The notes: generated by a model not told the origin, from the letters alone. A stretch of DNA of 64,000 nt from PLOWO2-12-38-17 sp963709355 (GCA_963709355.1 CAVPVY010000005.1:2604001-2668000); one strand, 5' to 3'; positions 45,500 through 55,098 are shown, counted from the stretch's first letter. Made by a program: numbers and translations.

Positions 45500-48016
45500 A
45501 TGGTAGAAAGAAGAGAAAATATAAGAGACTTATTCATTGAAGAAGAAATGAAGGATTCGTACCTGAGTTATGCAATGAGTGTTATCATGAGTCGTGCACT
45601 TCCGGATGTAAGGGACGGCTTAAAGCCGTCTCAGAGACGTATCCTTGTCGCAATGAATGACCTTGGTTTGGGCCCTCGTTCAAAATCCAGAAAATGTGCT
45701 AAGATTGCAGGCGACACCACAGGTAATTACCATCCGCACGGCGAACAGGTAGTTTATCCAACCCTTGTTCGTATGGCACAGGATTTCAACTGCAGGTATC
45801 CATTGATTCAAGGACAAGGAAACTTTGGTTCTATAGATGGTGACCCTCCCGCAGCCATGCGTTATACAGAAGCGCGTATGACGGAGGCAACAATGGCACT
45901 AATGGAAGATATTGACAGGGATACTGTAGACTTTATGCCCAACTATGACGATACACGCATGGAGCCCAGTGTTCTTCCCTCAAAATTCCCAAACTTGCTT
46001 TGTAACGGCTGCTCTGGTATTGCAGTTGGCATGGCAACAAGTATTCCTCCGCACAATGTTGGAGAAATTTGCGATGGAATTGCCATGGTTATTAACAATC
46101 CCGACGTTACCATCGAAGAAATCATGAAAGTTATCAAAGGTCCTGACTTCCCAACAGGCGCATTAATATGTGGTACGGAAGGGATCAAGGAGGGTTACAT
46201 GACAGGACGTGGAACAATCATAGTTCGGGCACGGGCGCATGTAGAGACAGCTAAGAATGGTAAAAAGAGTATAGTTGTAACCGAAATTCCATATCAGCTA
46301 AACAGGGATAACATTATAGAACGCATTGCCGAACTGGTTCAGGAAGAGCAATTAAAGGGTATCTCAGATGTTCGCAATGAAAGCGACCGAGAAGGAAGCA
46401 GAATCGTCATTGATTTAAAAAAGGGAGAAGATGAAGATGTTGTTTTGAATCAACTTTACAAACATACCAAACTTCAGGATAGTTTCAGTATAATAACGAT
46501 TGCCTTAATAAATAATAGGCCAGAAACGCTCAACCTGAAACAGCTCCTGACTTCTTATATTAATCACAGAAGAGTCGTTATTATACGCAGAACCACCTTT
46601 TTGCTTGAGAAGGCACAGGCAAGGGCGCATATCCTTGAAGGATTAAGAATTGCTCTTCAAAATATAGATAAAATTATCAAATTAATAAAAAATTCGGAAT
46701 CTGTTGAGTCGGCACGCCAGGGGCTAATGAAACAATTTTCACTTACCGAGATTCAGGCAAACGCCATCCTTGATATGAAACTCCAGCGTTTAACTGGTCT
46801 TGAACAGGGGAAGATTGAAGAAGAATACAAAAAGGTACGCGCCGACATTAAGGAATATCAAAACATACTCGCCAGTGATAAGCTGGTATTGAACATCATC
46901 AAAAAAGACGTTCTGGAAATTAAAGAGCGTTTCAGTGATAAACGCCGTACGGAAATAGTGGGCGCTGTTACTGAATTAAATATGGAAGACCTCATTGCAG
47001 AGGAAAGCGTTGTAGTCATCATTAGCCATGATGGATATATTAAACGCCTGCCACTTACATCTTACCGCAAGCAGCATCGCGGCGGCAAAGGTGTTACCAG
47101 TACAGATATGAAAGAGGGGGATTTCATTGAACACCTATTTGTGGCTTCGACGCATGATTATATACTATTTTTTACTGATCAAGGTCGTGTTTACTGGCTA
47201 AAGGTTTATGATGTCCCGCAGATGAGCAAAATGGCCAAAGGGAGGGCTTTAATTAACTTGCTGGAATTGAAGGAAGGCGAAAATGTAACATCCTTGATTC
47301 CTGTACGAAATTTCGATGGAAGACAACTTGTTATGGTAACACGTAATGGAGTTATCAAAAAGACCGAATTAAGCGCTTATGGCAATCCCAAGAAGGGCGG
47401 CATTATTGCAATAAATCTTGACGAGGGTGACAAATTAATCGGCGTTAAATTAACAAACGGAAAACAGGATATTATAATTGGGACAGAACAGGGGAAGGCT
47501 ATCCGCTTTAATGAAGAAGATGCCAGGTCAATGGGACGTGTTACACACGGAGTAAAGGCGATCACCCTGAAAGAAGATGATAAGGTCAAGGGCATGGTAA
47601 TTGTGGATGAGAACGCTACACTGCTAACAGTTTGTGAAAATGGATTTGGTAAACGCACCAATTTCTCGGAATATTCTGCACAGCACAGAGCGGGACAGGG
47701 TGTTATAAACATCAAAACAACTGAAAGAAATGGAAATGTAGTTGCATTGATTGATGTGAGAGATGAAGACGAATTAATAATGATTACCGCTAAGGGCATG
47801 GTCATAAGGACGCCTGCAAACTCCATCCGTTCAATTGGGCGTAATACCCAGGGGGTTAAACTCTTTTCAGTAGACGAGGATGATAAAGTAGTATCTGTTG
47901 CCCGAGTCCTGCCAGAAGAAAAACAAACAGGTGAAGAAACTGAAGAAACGATAACTGCGGTAAAAGACAACAAAGAAGCTTCGGAAGAAACCACACAAAA
48001 AGAAGATAAAGAGTAA
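45500..48016 (+). CDS. gyrA: DNA gyrase subunit A
   Basis: An 838-residue type IIA topoisomerase subunit. N-terminal breakage-reunion domain with the catalytic Tyr122 (AAMRYTEARM), the coiled-coil gate (EIQANAILDMKLQRLTGLE) and a C-terminal beta-pinwheel wrapping domain with a GyrA-box variant QHRGGKG (consensus QRRGGKG). An acidic tail (EETEETITAVKDNKE) is present. Numbering coincides with E. coli through residue 122; at the quinolone-determining positions 81-87 it reads G-E-Q-V-V-Y-P. No gyrB is nearby. Confidence 0.96.
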   Translation: MVERRENIRDLFIEEEMKDSYLSYAMSVIMSRALPDVRDGLKPSQRRILVAMNDLGLGPRSKSRKCAKIAGDTTGNYHPHGEQVVYPTLVRMAQDFNCRYPLIQGQGNFGSIDGDPPAAMRYTEARMTEATMALMEDIDRDTVDFMPNYDDTRMEPSVLPSKFPNLLCNGCSGIAVGMATSIPPHNVGEICDGIAMVINNPDVTIEEIMKVIKGPDFPTGALICGTEGIKEGYMTGRGTIIVRARAHVETAKNGKKSIVVTEIPYQLNRDNIIERIAELVQEEQLKGISDVRNESDREGSRIVIDLKKGEDEDVVLNQLYKHTKLQDSFSIITIALINNRPETLNLKQLLTSYINHRRVVIIRRTTFLLEKAQARAHILEGLRIALQNIDKIIKLIKNSESVESARQGLMKQFSLTEIQANAILDMKLQRLTGLEQGKIEEEYKKVRADIKEYQNILASDKLVLNIIKKDVLEIKERFSDKRRTEIVGAVTELNMEDLIAEESVVVIISHDGYIKRLPLTSYRKQHRGGKGVTSTDMKEGDFIEHLFVASTHDYILFFTDQGRVYWLKVYDVPQMSKMAKGRALINLLELKEGENVTSLIPVRNFDGRQLVMVTRNGVIKKTELSAYGNPKKGGIIAINLDEGDKLIGVKLTNGKQDIIIGTEQGKAIRFNEEDARSMGRVTHGVKAITLKEDDKVKGMVIVDENATLLTVCENGFGKRTNFSEYSAQHRAGQGVINIKTTERNGNVVALIDVRDEDELIMITAKGMVIRTPANSIRSIGRNTQGVKLFSVDEDDKVVSVARVLPEEKQTGEETEETITAVKDNKEASEETTQKEDKE

Positions 48017-48064
48017 ACAATAAAAATTTTTCGAATATATTTAAGATAACCTATTGAGAACAGC

Positions 48065-48087
48065 GCTAAGAATTAACATATCTTAGC
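48065..48087 (+). terminator. Possible stem-loop after gyrA
   Basis: GCTAAGA, a nine-base loop, TCTTAGC about 50 bases after the gyrA stop. No strong T-run follows (AATTTATCTTTG), so it is a weak terminator candidate. Confidence 0.3.
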
Positions 48088-48217
48088 AATTTATCTTTGA
48101 TTTAATGATATTCTTTTTTGAATTCATTAAATATCAGTAAGCGAGAATAGATTGATATTGGTTACCTTTCTTTTCTCATATCATAAACCTGACACGTAAT
48201 CTTCCCTTAAAATTATA

Positions 48218-48997
48218 ATGAATCCAAAATATCCTATTTCAGCATGTATTATTACCTTTAACGAAGAATCCCGCATCCGCGATTGTCTTGAAAGCGTTAA
48301 ATGGGTAGATGAAATTATTGTTGTAGATTCGCTCAGTACAGATAAGACAGTAGATGTCTGTAAGGAATACACAGACAGGGTATACCAAAGACCATGGCCT
48401 GGAAATATTGACCAAAAGAATTATATCATCAGTTTAGCCAAAAACGAGTGGGTACTCTCCCTGGATGCCGATGAAAGGCTGTCTGTAGAACTTATTGAAG
48501 AAATTAAGAAAGCCCTTTCTAATCCCGGCGATGTTATAGGGTTTTTCTTCTCAAGACGCAGTTTCTATCTGGGTCGCTGGATATGCCACGGAGACTGGTA
48601 CCCCGACTATCAATTGCGACTCTTTAAGAAGGGTCATGGGCAATGGCAAGGCACAAATCCACATGGACGAGCCTGCATAAATGGTAAAACAAGATATATG
48701 AAAAACGATATTTACCACCTCAATTACAAAAACTTTTCGCACCAATTGAGAACTATGGATAACTATTCAAATATATTTGCTGACGTTATGATTGAACGCG
48801 GCAAAGGTTTCAGTTTATTCCAGCTAATTTTCAGGCCGCTATATAAATTCATTAAGGTTTATTTTTTTAAATTAGGCTTCCTTGACGGTTTTCAGGGATT
48901 TACACTGGCAATATCCAACGCATTTTATATTTTTGTGAAGTACGTAAAACTCTGGGAAAGATTGCAAGACAACAATAAGAAAGATGCAAACCATTAG
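48218..48997 (+). CDS. Glycosyltransferase family 2 (WaaE/KdtX-like)
   Basis: A 259-residue GT-A enzyme. N-terminal ISACIITFNEESRIRDCLES, VDEIIVVDSLSTDKTV, WVLSLDADERLS with the DxD-type motif, then KNDIYHLNYKN. This pattern is that of WaaE-like beta-1,4-glucosyltransferases acting on the LPS inner core. It overlaps the following radical SAM gene by 14 bases. No clear Shine-Dalgarno precedes the ATG. Confidence 0.85.
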   Translation: MNPKYPISACIITFNEESRIRDCLESVKWVDEIIVVDSLSTDKTVDVCKEYTDRVYQRPWPGNIDQKNYIISLAKNEWVLSLDADERLSVELIEEIKKALSNPGDVIGFFFSRRSFYLGRWICHGDWYPDYQLRLFKKGHGQWQGTNPHGRACINGKTRYMKNDIYHLNYKNFSHQLRTMDNYSNIFADVMIERGKGFSLFQLIFRPLYKFIKVYFFKLGFLDGFQGFTLAISNAFYIFVKYVKLWERLQDNNKKDANH

Positions 48998-49967
48998 AAA
49001 AACATATAATTCAATCTTACCGCATATTTATGCATTCCTTGGGAAAACATATCTCCCATATTATCCTTCAAAAATCTCTATAGAATCGGGGAATCTGTGC
49101 AACCTGCGTTGTCCGTTGTGCCCCACAGGACAGCAGGATAAAACCGCAAGAAAAGGCTTTATTACCTTTGATGTATTTAAAAGGATAATTGATGAAACAG
49201 GGAAACATCTTACCATTATACGCCTGTACAACTGGGGTGAGCCGCTGCTTAACAAAGACTTACTAAAGATGATTCAATATGCAAAAGAGCGCCATATTGA
49301 TATAAAAATCAGCACAAACCTTTCAATGAAGATGGAAGACAAGCAAATAGAGGCATTGCTAAAATCCGGCATTAGTAAAATATATATATCCTGTAATGGT
49401 GCAAGCCGTGAAACTTACATGAAATATCATGTAGGCGGCGATTTTGATCTTGTTATGAACAATATGAAACGATTGAATGCAAAGAAACATGTATTACCAG
49501 AATGCCGCACAAGCCTTGTCTGGCTATTCCATGTCTTTAAACATAACCAACATGAAATAAATAAAGCACGGGCACTGGCTGAAAAAATGGGCATTAAAAT
49601 CAAGGTATCTAAAATGAGACCGGATATGGGAAAAGAGGTATTTGAAACGACACAACAGGCGATAGAAAGAGATACGGCGTGGTTACCGGATAATCCTGAA
49701 TTTTCTGTTATTTCTAAAAAACGTCGCAAACGTATAGGATGTATGCTCCCATGGACAGAAACAATGATTAACTGGGATGGCAACGTCCTGCCATGTTGTG
49801 CAGTTTACAGCGAAAAGTATGCATTTGGAAATATCCTAGAGAATTCTTTTGCAGAAATCTGGAATAACGAAATGTACGTTTCTGCTAGAAAAGAAATTTT
49901 AGGACGAAAGAATACAAGACATACAATCTGTCACACATGCAAAAGAAGCGGCTACTTGCATGGATAA
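48984..49967 (+). CDS. Radical SAM/SPASM domain protein
   Basis: A 327-residue enzyme. N-terminal radical-SAM Cys motif NLCNLRCPLCPTG (C-x3-C-x2-C), RLYNWGEPLLNKD, and a C-terminal SPASM auxiliary-cluster region (CMLPWTETMINWDGNVLPCC, FAEIWNNEM, CHTCKRSG). Such enzymes modify peptides or cofactors; the partner is not in sight. It overlaps the GT2 gene, so the two probably act in one envelope or cofactor process. Substrate unknown. Confidence 0.88.
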   Translation: MQTIRKTYNSILPHIYAFLGKTYLPYYPSKISIESGNLCNLRCPLCPTGQQDKTARKGFITFDVFKRIIDETGKHLTIIRLYNWGEPLLNKDLLKMIQYAKERHIDIKISTNLSMKMEDKQIEALLKSGISKIYISCNGASRETYMKYHVGGDFDLVMNNMKRLNAKKHVLPECRTSLVWLFHVFKHNQHEINKARALAEKMGIKIKVSKMRPDMGKEVFETTQQAIERDTAWLPDNPEFSVISKKRRKRIGCMLPWTETMINWDGNVLPCCAVYSEKYAFGNILENSFAEIWNNEMYVSARKEILGRKNTRHTICHTCKRSGYLHG

Positions 49968-50070
49968 TATATTCCGTTATCATTAAAGTCCGTGCACCCA
50001 AATACCATAGATCATTGCTGGTTCTTTACCATGTATTATGTTGAAAACAAGTATTTTGCCGGAGATATCA

Positions 50071-50622
50071 ATGATGAAGAAAATAATCTTGTCATTATGC
50101 ATTGCATTCGTTTTGTACTTTTATAAGTCACATATCACATTCGCAGATACTTACAGAGACGGTTTGATTATAGTAAAACACGCTAAATTACATGTTAAAA
50201 GAGCTGGGGCATTCTATTCAGTTTAACCATCCATGCAAAATAGAAGAAAATACTATTGCAAATATATTATCATCAATTTATTACAAGGAAAAATGGCTAT
50301 TTAAAAGGAAGGGGTCGTTCAGGGTCTTTCAATATAGAGAAATAGAAAAACTTACTCCACTGATTGCGAAGGCATTTTCAATCGCAACGCCAGACAAGGT
50401 CTTTTCTACTACATCATACTCTGAACGTGTAATTTTGACTGATAAAAAAATAATTGTATTATGTTTATTACAGACCATACACTAAATATAGTATTTAACC
50501 GTATGCATTCGTTCCAGACGTACAATGACATTATGTCAGCAAAAAAGGAATATCTTGTAACAAAAGAACAACATTTAGAAACGCGCCATGAAAACTGGTT
50601 AATTATTAACTTGTCTAAATGA
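50071..50622 (+). pseudogene. Exported hypothetical protein, frameshifted
   Basis: Three frames in sequence give one protein: signal peptide (MKKIILSLCIAFVLYFYKSH, cleavage after HITFA), then DTYRDGLIIVKHAKLHVK; after an indel near 50195 in an AAAA run, ELGHSIQFNHPCKIEE and ANILSSIYYKEKWLFKR; after a second indel near 50450-50465, ITDHTLNIVFNRMHSFQTY to the TGA at 50622. The start ATG is preceded by GGAG. I do not recognise the family; it is exported by inference. Confidence 0.5.
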
Positions 50623-50638
50623 CTTAAATATCATAAAA

Positions 50639-51058
50639 ATGTTTAAAGTAGTAACTAATCTTGATGACCTCATTAGAGTATTTACTGTACGCGACATCGT
50701 ATTTATTGAAGAACAGAAGGTTCCGTACAAAATAGAACGCGATGAATACGACTACGCATCTATTCATGTTCTTGGAGAGGATAACGGCGAACCCTTTGCG
50801 GCTGGCCGCATACGCCCTGTTGGAGAATATGCGAAACTAGAACGTATAGCAATAAGAAAACAATATCGGGGAAAGCGCCTTGGTCATAAACTAACGGATT
50901 TCATGTTAGAAACCGCGCATAGCCATGGCTTTAAAAAATTTAAATTACACGCCCAGACATATCTGGTTGACTTTTATAAAAAGCATGAATTTGAAATTGT
51001 CGGTGATATGTTCAAAGAGGCTGGTATTGACCACTACCTAATGATTCGCAATGAATAA
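50639..51058 (+). CDS. GNAT-family N-acetyltransferase (ElaA/YjcF-like)
   Basis: A 139-residue acetyltransferase. FTVRDIVFIEEQKVPYKIE is the N-terminal block of the ElaA/YjcF group; the acetyl-CoA loop is IRKQYRGKRLGHKL, followed by LETAHSHGFKKF and a C-terminal FYKKHEFEIVGD. Substrate unknown. It lies 16 bases after the frameshifted gene. Confidence 0.85.
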   Translation: MFKVVTNLDDLIRVFTVRDIVFIEEQKVPYKIERDEYDYASIHVLGEDNGEPFAAGRIRPVGEYAKLERIAIRKQYRGKRLGHKLTDFMLETAHSHGFKKFKLHAQTYLVDFYKKHEFEIVGDMFKEAGIDHYLMIRNE

Positions 51059-51099
51059 ATCAGGTCCTTTGCATTTTGTAATGCTGCATGATCGGTAGT

Positions 51100-51585
51100 T
51101 TACACAAACCTGTGCATAATATAAACATCTACCATTCCATGTTTTTTATGATTAAATGCCTTTGGTACAATGCCGACAATCCTGAATCCGAGTTTCAGCC
51201 ATAATTCTACCGCGACAAGATTTGTGCTGACCACAAAATTAAACTGTATAGCAGAGAAGCCCTGCTTCTTTGCTTGTTTTACAGAATGCATCCCCATAGC
51301 CCACCCAACACCCTTTCCGCGGGCATTAGGATGAACCATGTATGCCGCATTTGCAACGTGTGCGCCAAGACCCGATTGATTGTTCTTAAGGATATATGTC
51401 CCAAGAATCTTACCCTGTAATGCTGCAACGTAGGTACGCATATTGGGCGACATCCATAATGCACAGCAATCTTCTCTATTTGATGCAGGATCAAAGGCAA
51501 AGGTATCGCCTGTCTTTACCACCCGATGGAAAATATCCCATATATCCTCAAAATCTTCAGCCCTTGCCTTACGAATTCTTAACAT
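51100..51585 (-). CDS. GNAT-family N-acetyltransferase
   Basis: A 161-residue acetyltransferase. Acetyl-CoA binding block MVHPNARGKGVGWAMGMH, a YILKNNQSGLGAHVANAAY strand pair, and the terminal WLKLGFRIVGIVPKAF typical of GNAT proteins that acetylate small molecules or peptides. Target unknown. It converges with the GNAT gene on the plus strand. Confidence 0.85.
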   Translation of the reverse strand: MLRIRKARAEDFEDIWDIFHRVVKTGDTFAFDPASNREDCCALWMSPNMRTYVAALQGKILGTYILKNNQSGLGAHVANAAYMVHPNARGKGVGWAMGMHSVKQAKKQGFSAIQFNFVVSTNLVAVELWLKLGFRIVGIVPKAFNHKKHGMVDVYIMHRFV

Positions 51586-51597
51586 GGTGTTTTCTTC

Positions 51598-51975
51598 TCA
51601 TAAGCTATGTTTAACTAGATTTTCATTAACCACATTAACTGATCTTTCAAAATCAGGCACGCGATTCATCAAGAATTCTATAAACACAGAAAGGATACCC
51701 TTTTCTTTATCAGTAATTTGGTCATAATTGTTTAATTTGGATATAATCGAGCGGGTCTTCTTCTCTATTTTAGACAAACCACACTCAATATCTGTCTTCT
51801 TATTACCCTTCTCAGGCTCAAAGAAATAGTGATGTCTAAATTCTATATTGCTTATTTTCACGATCATAAACGCACAATTTGCCATTATTACAGAAATTTT
51901 ACAAATAGAATTGTGGTAAATAATAATGTCTTCTTGGTCTACCCCTCTTATTGCTGTTTTGAATTTTCTTTGCAT
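51598..51975 (-). CDS. DUF4238-like fragment
   Basis: A 125-residue product. Residues ~60-120 (GLSKIEKKTRSIISKLNN, EKGILSVFIEFLMNRVPDFE) resemble the middle of DUF4238 proteins, but the family's N-terminal HYVPxFYL block and the C-terminal half are missing, so it is probably a truncated remnant rather than a complete gene. It ends 12 bases before the start of the GNAT gene on the same strand. Confidence 0.45.
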   Translation of the reverse strand: MQRKFKTAIRGVDQEDIIIYHNSICKISVIMANCAFMIVKISNIEFRHHYFFEPEKGNKKTDIECGLSKIEKKTRSIISKLNNYDQITDKEKGILSVFIEFLMNRVPDFERSVNVVNENLVKHSL

Positions 51976-52085
51976 GAACCCAGAAAAAGTGATTTGATTT
52001 ATTTGTCTTTAACCTCTTGATAAGATGCCTTGAATATACTCAACAATTTATTGTTGTCAACGATAATATATGAAGGGTTTACACC

Positions 52086-52982
52086 ATGCACACTTTTAAT
52101 TCTGACGATGAAGTAAAGAGACCTATTATAGAGAGATTTATTAAAAAGATAACACACAGTACAAAGGAACGCATTGAACGTTTCTATGAAATCTTTTCTG
52201 CGCGCGGTTTTTTGCTGGACTTCGATCGGCGTTGCGTAAAAGTACGGCTGAGCGGCGATTCACATGAAGAGGATAGCGAATTCCTAGAGGCATTGCAAAA
52301 TGTTGATTATAAAAAGAGGTATAATAAGCTTCATCAGGATGCGATTGATAAGCACGATTGTAAAGACAGCAACAAAGCCATGCATATATACTTTGACCAT
52401 ATTGATACACAGCTATTTGAAATAGACAACGCAAAATATTTAACTGAGATATTCACGCATACAATCCCTATAGACCTCTTCCGTTTAAACTGGGAAAGGG
52501 CTTATTACGGTAAGTTCGAGCAATTTAAGACAGTTGAGCAACTACCCCTGATACGCGTTTACGACCTGGAGCCTTTTATTGCCCGTCTGATAAAATCTAT
52601 TTCGTCTATTGGAATCTCAACGTGGTCATCCTGCGAAGGTCACTGGGATTCACCTGCATATATAGTTTTCGACGGGAAATATCATAGTACATGGTTTCAG
52701 GCTCTCTTTAATACGGTCATTAAAAAGAGGCTAAACACATTATGTAATTGGGAATGGCTGGGCGAACGTTGTTCTATAAGTAATCCAAAAGGTAATTATC
52801 TTGAATTATACCTTGAAATTCAGGCTGCAGCACGATTAGTTTACGATAACAGGATTTTGCTAAGGGCTACGAAAAAGCAGGTGTGTCCCCTTATCGCAGA
52901 CAAGCACAAGGGAATGAATAAAAAAGCATTGCTTAAGGTTTTTGAAGAAGGTTTTGAAGAAGCGACAAATAAGATTAGATAA
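52086..52982 (+). CDS. Hypothetical protein with an SCEGHW motif
   Basis: A 298-residue soluble protein I do not recognise. The N-terminal third is charged and helical (RFIKKITHSTKERIERFYEI). A Trp-rich core holds ISTWSSCEGHWDSPAYIVF and STWFQALFNTVIKKRL, a conserved-looking Cys/His segment that could bind a metal or be catalytic. The C-terminus is helical with EVFEEGFEEA-like charge. No signal peptide. A probable real gene by length and composition. Confidence 0.6.
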   Translation: MHTFNSDDEVKRPIIERFIKKITHSTKERIERFYEIFSARGFLLDFDRRCVKVRLSGDSHEEDSEFLEALQNVDYKKRYNKLHQDAIDKHDCKDSNKAMHIYFDHIDTQLFEIDNAKYLTEIFTHTIPIDLFRLNWERAYYGKFEQFKTVEQLPLIRVYDLEPFIARLIKSISSIGISTWSSCEGHWDSPAYIVFDGKYHSTWFQALFNTVIKKRLNTLCNWEWLGERCSISNPKGNYLELYLEIQAAARLVYDNRILLRATKKQVCPLIADKHKGMNKKALLKVFEEGFEEATNKIR

Positions 52983-53340
52983 CGCACCATTTTTTTGCTT
53001 CACATCAGATATTTCCTTGCCTTTTTCAACTAAAAACCCTTTATAAGATTCTTCGCGCCTTATTGACCCCGAACTAATTCCAGCAACCTTTGTAATATTA
53101 GAATCCTGATTGATTCGCAGAAAGAATTGAAATAAATCCTTATAGGGGGTATTGGGTGGTCATCTCGTTAGTACGTTTTAAAATAACATCGGTAAAACCT
53201 ACGAAGGTAAGTTATATGCGACAGCAAACACAAGTACCTTAAACAAACCAGATGGTAGGAAAGGGACGACGACGCACGTTTTTTCAACCTGCCTGCGGTT
53301 CAACACCAAAAAGATTTTTAAAAGCCGATTATCACTAATC
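52983..53340 (-). pseudogene. Decayed coding remnant, minus strand
   Basis: This 360-base stretch has no intact gene. On the minus strand a coding-like series appears with frame changes: LFGVEPQAG and CVVVPFLPSGLFK, then FVGFTDVILKRTNEM, then (after a CCCCC run at 53143-53147, seen on the opposite strand as GGGGG) TPYKDLFQFFLRINQDSNI and ISSGSIRREESYKGFLVEKG running into the end of the plus-strand gene. A remnant of a truncated gene is the best reading; I do not name the family. Confidence 0.4.
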
Positions 53341-53344
53341 ATTA

Positions 53345-53827
53345 TTATACCTCCATCATCCATGGTATATCTTCGCTTGCAAATCGGATGGTAGATTCCG
53401 TTGCGTAATTAAATTCTTTTCGGAATTGTTCAAAGTGGGATTGCTCCATACCCTCCAACATGTTAAAAATTTTTTTATCATCCTCGCTGGTTGAAACCTC
53501 AAATGCCTTTTTATAAAATTCGCACGCCTTCCGCTCCGTATCCATGATAACCTTGATTGCCTCTTCAAAGGTTGCTGTTCTGGGCGGCGTCTCGGGTCTT
53601 ACAATCTTACCTTCTCCTGTTTCCTGTATAACCGGTGTCTTTCCAAATTTATCGCGATAATACGATAAAAGCATCTCGTAATGCTGTAACTCGATGCCTG
53701 CCATTATTTCAAATTTTACACGTGCCCCTTTATCTTCCATCTGCGACGCAAGGTTTGAGTAAAATCTATTTGCCTTTTTCTCTTCAGAAATAGCAGTTTC
53801 TAAAACGACCCTAGCCTTATCCTGCAT
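53345..53827 (-). CDS. Ferritin-like di-iron protein (rubrerythrin-type domain)
   Basis: A 160-residue four-helix protein. The E...ExxH pattern of ferritin-like di-iron carboxylate sites appears twice: SEEKKANRFY with GIELQHYEML, and DTERKACEFYKKA with GMEQSHFEQF. No C-terminal rubredoxin Cys motif is seen, so it is not a full rubrerythrin. It could act in peroxide or iron handling. It lies 15 bases downstream of the nitroreductase gene on the same strand. Confidence 0.8.
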   Translation of the reverse strand: MQDKARVVLETAISEEKKANRFYSNLASQMEDKGARVKFEIMAGIELQHYEMLLSYYRDKFGKTPVIQETGEGKIVRPETPPRTATFEEAIKVIMDTERKACEFYKKAFEVSTSEDDKKIFNMLEGMEQSHFEQFRKEFNYATESTIRFASEDIPWMMEV

Positions 53828-53842
53828 ATTTTAATTCTCATC

Positions 53843-54469
53843 TCATTTCTTGATTCTGCCTACTGGCATTATACATAACGGGTGTTCTTCTTGGGGCATC
53901 TTCAGAACCGCTTTCACTTCATCATCATAAAAAGCCCCCACAACCACTGTCCCGAGGTTCAGAGATATTGCCTGCAAGCATATATTTTGTGCCACATGCC
54001 CTACTTCCATATACACATATTGCAGCCCTCTTTGTCCGTACTTCCTAGTCATTCGCTCGTAAACTGCAGAAATAACAATTGAAACAGCCCCCCTTCTGAC
54101 ACAGCCCTTTTCAAGTGCGGCAGACGCCAGTTCATTCCGCATATCACCGCCGGCAACTTTTATCATTTCATGTCCAAGAGGACGGTATCTATAACTCCCT
54201 TTTAAAAGATTCATTACATTTCCCGCAACAAGATACACTTCAAGCGGGTAAAGCGCACCGCCAGAAGGCGCAGCCCTATAACCACCCTACTCCGTTATTC
54301 CTTGCGCAGCCCAGAGAAGCTGCGATATATCGGTAAGTGTTAATGGCTCATTCAGATAGTCCCGGATAGACCTCCTGTTCAAAATTGCATTTTCAATTGA
54401 TATTTCACCATCACAACTAGGTTCTGGCAGCGTTATAATATTTGCGCAATCACTTTTATGTGAAGTCAT
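53843..54469 (-). pseudogene. SagB-type nitroreductase with in-frame TAG
   Basis: Two in-frame parts form one FMN-dependent nitroreductase: the first (54469-54290) has IENAILNRRSIRDYLNEPLT and SQLLWAAQGITE; the second reads GGYRAAPSGGALYPLEVYLV then YMEVGHVAQNICLQAISLNLG, MPQEEHPLCIMPVGR. They are separated by a single TAG (54289-54287) in an otherwise intact frame, at a site where the family has Lys or Pro. If translated from a later ATG (54238) the product would lack the FMN-binding N-terminus. Nonsense mutation, or readthrough; see findings. Confidence 0.75.
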
Positions 54470-54522
54470 GCTAAATAAAATGTATCATTATTAAAAACCC
54501 TTTTTATACTCAATAATTTCTG

Positions 54523-55098
54523 TCATTTACCTTTTATCTGCTTACCAATTGAGAATGCCTTACCCAGAAACTTACCCACTCCGTAGTAGGCGCGAATCTC
54601 CGGGGCATAGAAAAACGGAAGTACTTTCTCTAAATCAATTGCCCCATCTTCGCCGAGCACCGATTCTTCAACCTTTACGTCTATAATTTCCCCGATAAAC
54701 TGTGTATGTAAGCCAATTTCAATTGTATGTTTTAATTTGCATTCCAGAATAAGCGGAAACTCCGTTATATAAGGCGCATCCACAATATCACTTTTTACAG
54801 GGGTAAGTTTCGTAGCAGAAAATTTATCCTCGCTTCCCCCCGAAGCAATCCCAAAATAATCAGCCTCTTTTACATAATTTTCAGAAGGGATATTTATCGT
54901 AAAAGCTTTCCGTTCCACAATATTTCCATAAGTATACGTAGCCTTCCTTAGAGAAATTGCAACGCTTGGCGGATTCGAACAGCATAGTCCGCCCCATGCA
55001 ACATTCATTGCATTCGGCTTCCCAGCTTTATCATAAGTCCCCACAATAAATACAGGGGTAGGATATAAAATAGTTTTTGCCCCCAAAGACTTCTTCAC
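54523..55098 (-). CDS. Flavin reductase family protein (NADH:FMN-type)
   Basis: A 191-residue FMN-binding split-barrel protein of the DIM6/NTAB group: PTPVFIVGTYDKAGKPNAMN near the start, SNPPSVAISLRKATYTYGN, AFTINIPS and the C-terminal YYGVGKFLGKAFSIGK. It may reduce flavin or bind it as an electron-transfer module. The start is a GTG (55098) with GGAGG six bases upstream. A promoter lies ~70 bases upstream. Confidence 0.88.
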   Translation of the reverse strand: MKKSLGAKTILYPTPVFIVGTYDKAGKPNAMNVAWGGLCCSNPPSVAISLRKATYTYGNIVERKAFTINIPSENYVKEADYFGIASGGSEDKFSATKLTPVKSDIVDAPYITEFPLILECKLKHTIEIGLHTQFIGEIIDVKVEESVLGEDGAIDLEKVLPFFYAPEIRAYYGVGKFLGKAFSIGKQIKGK

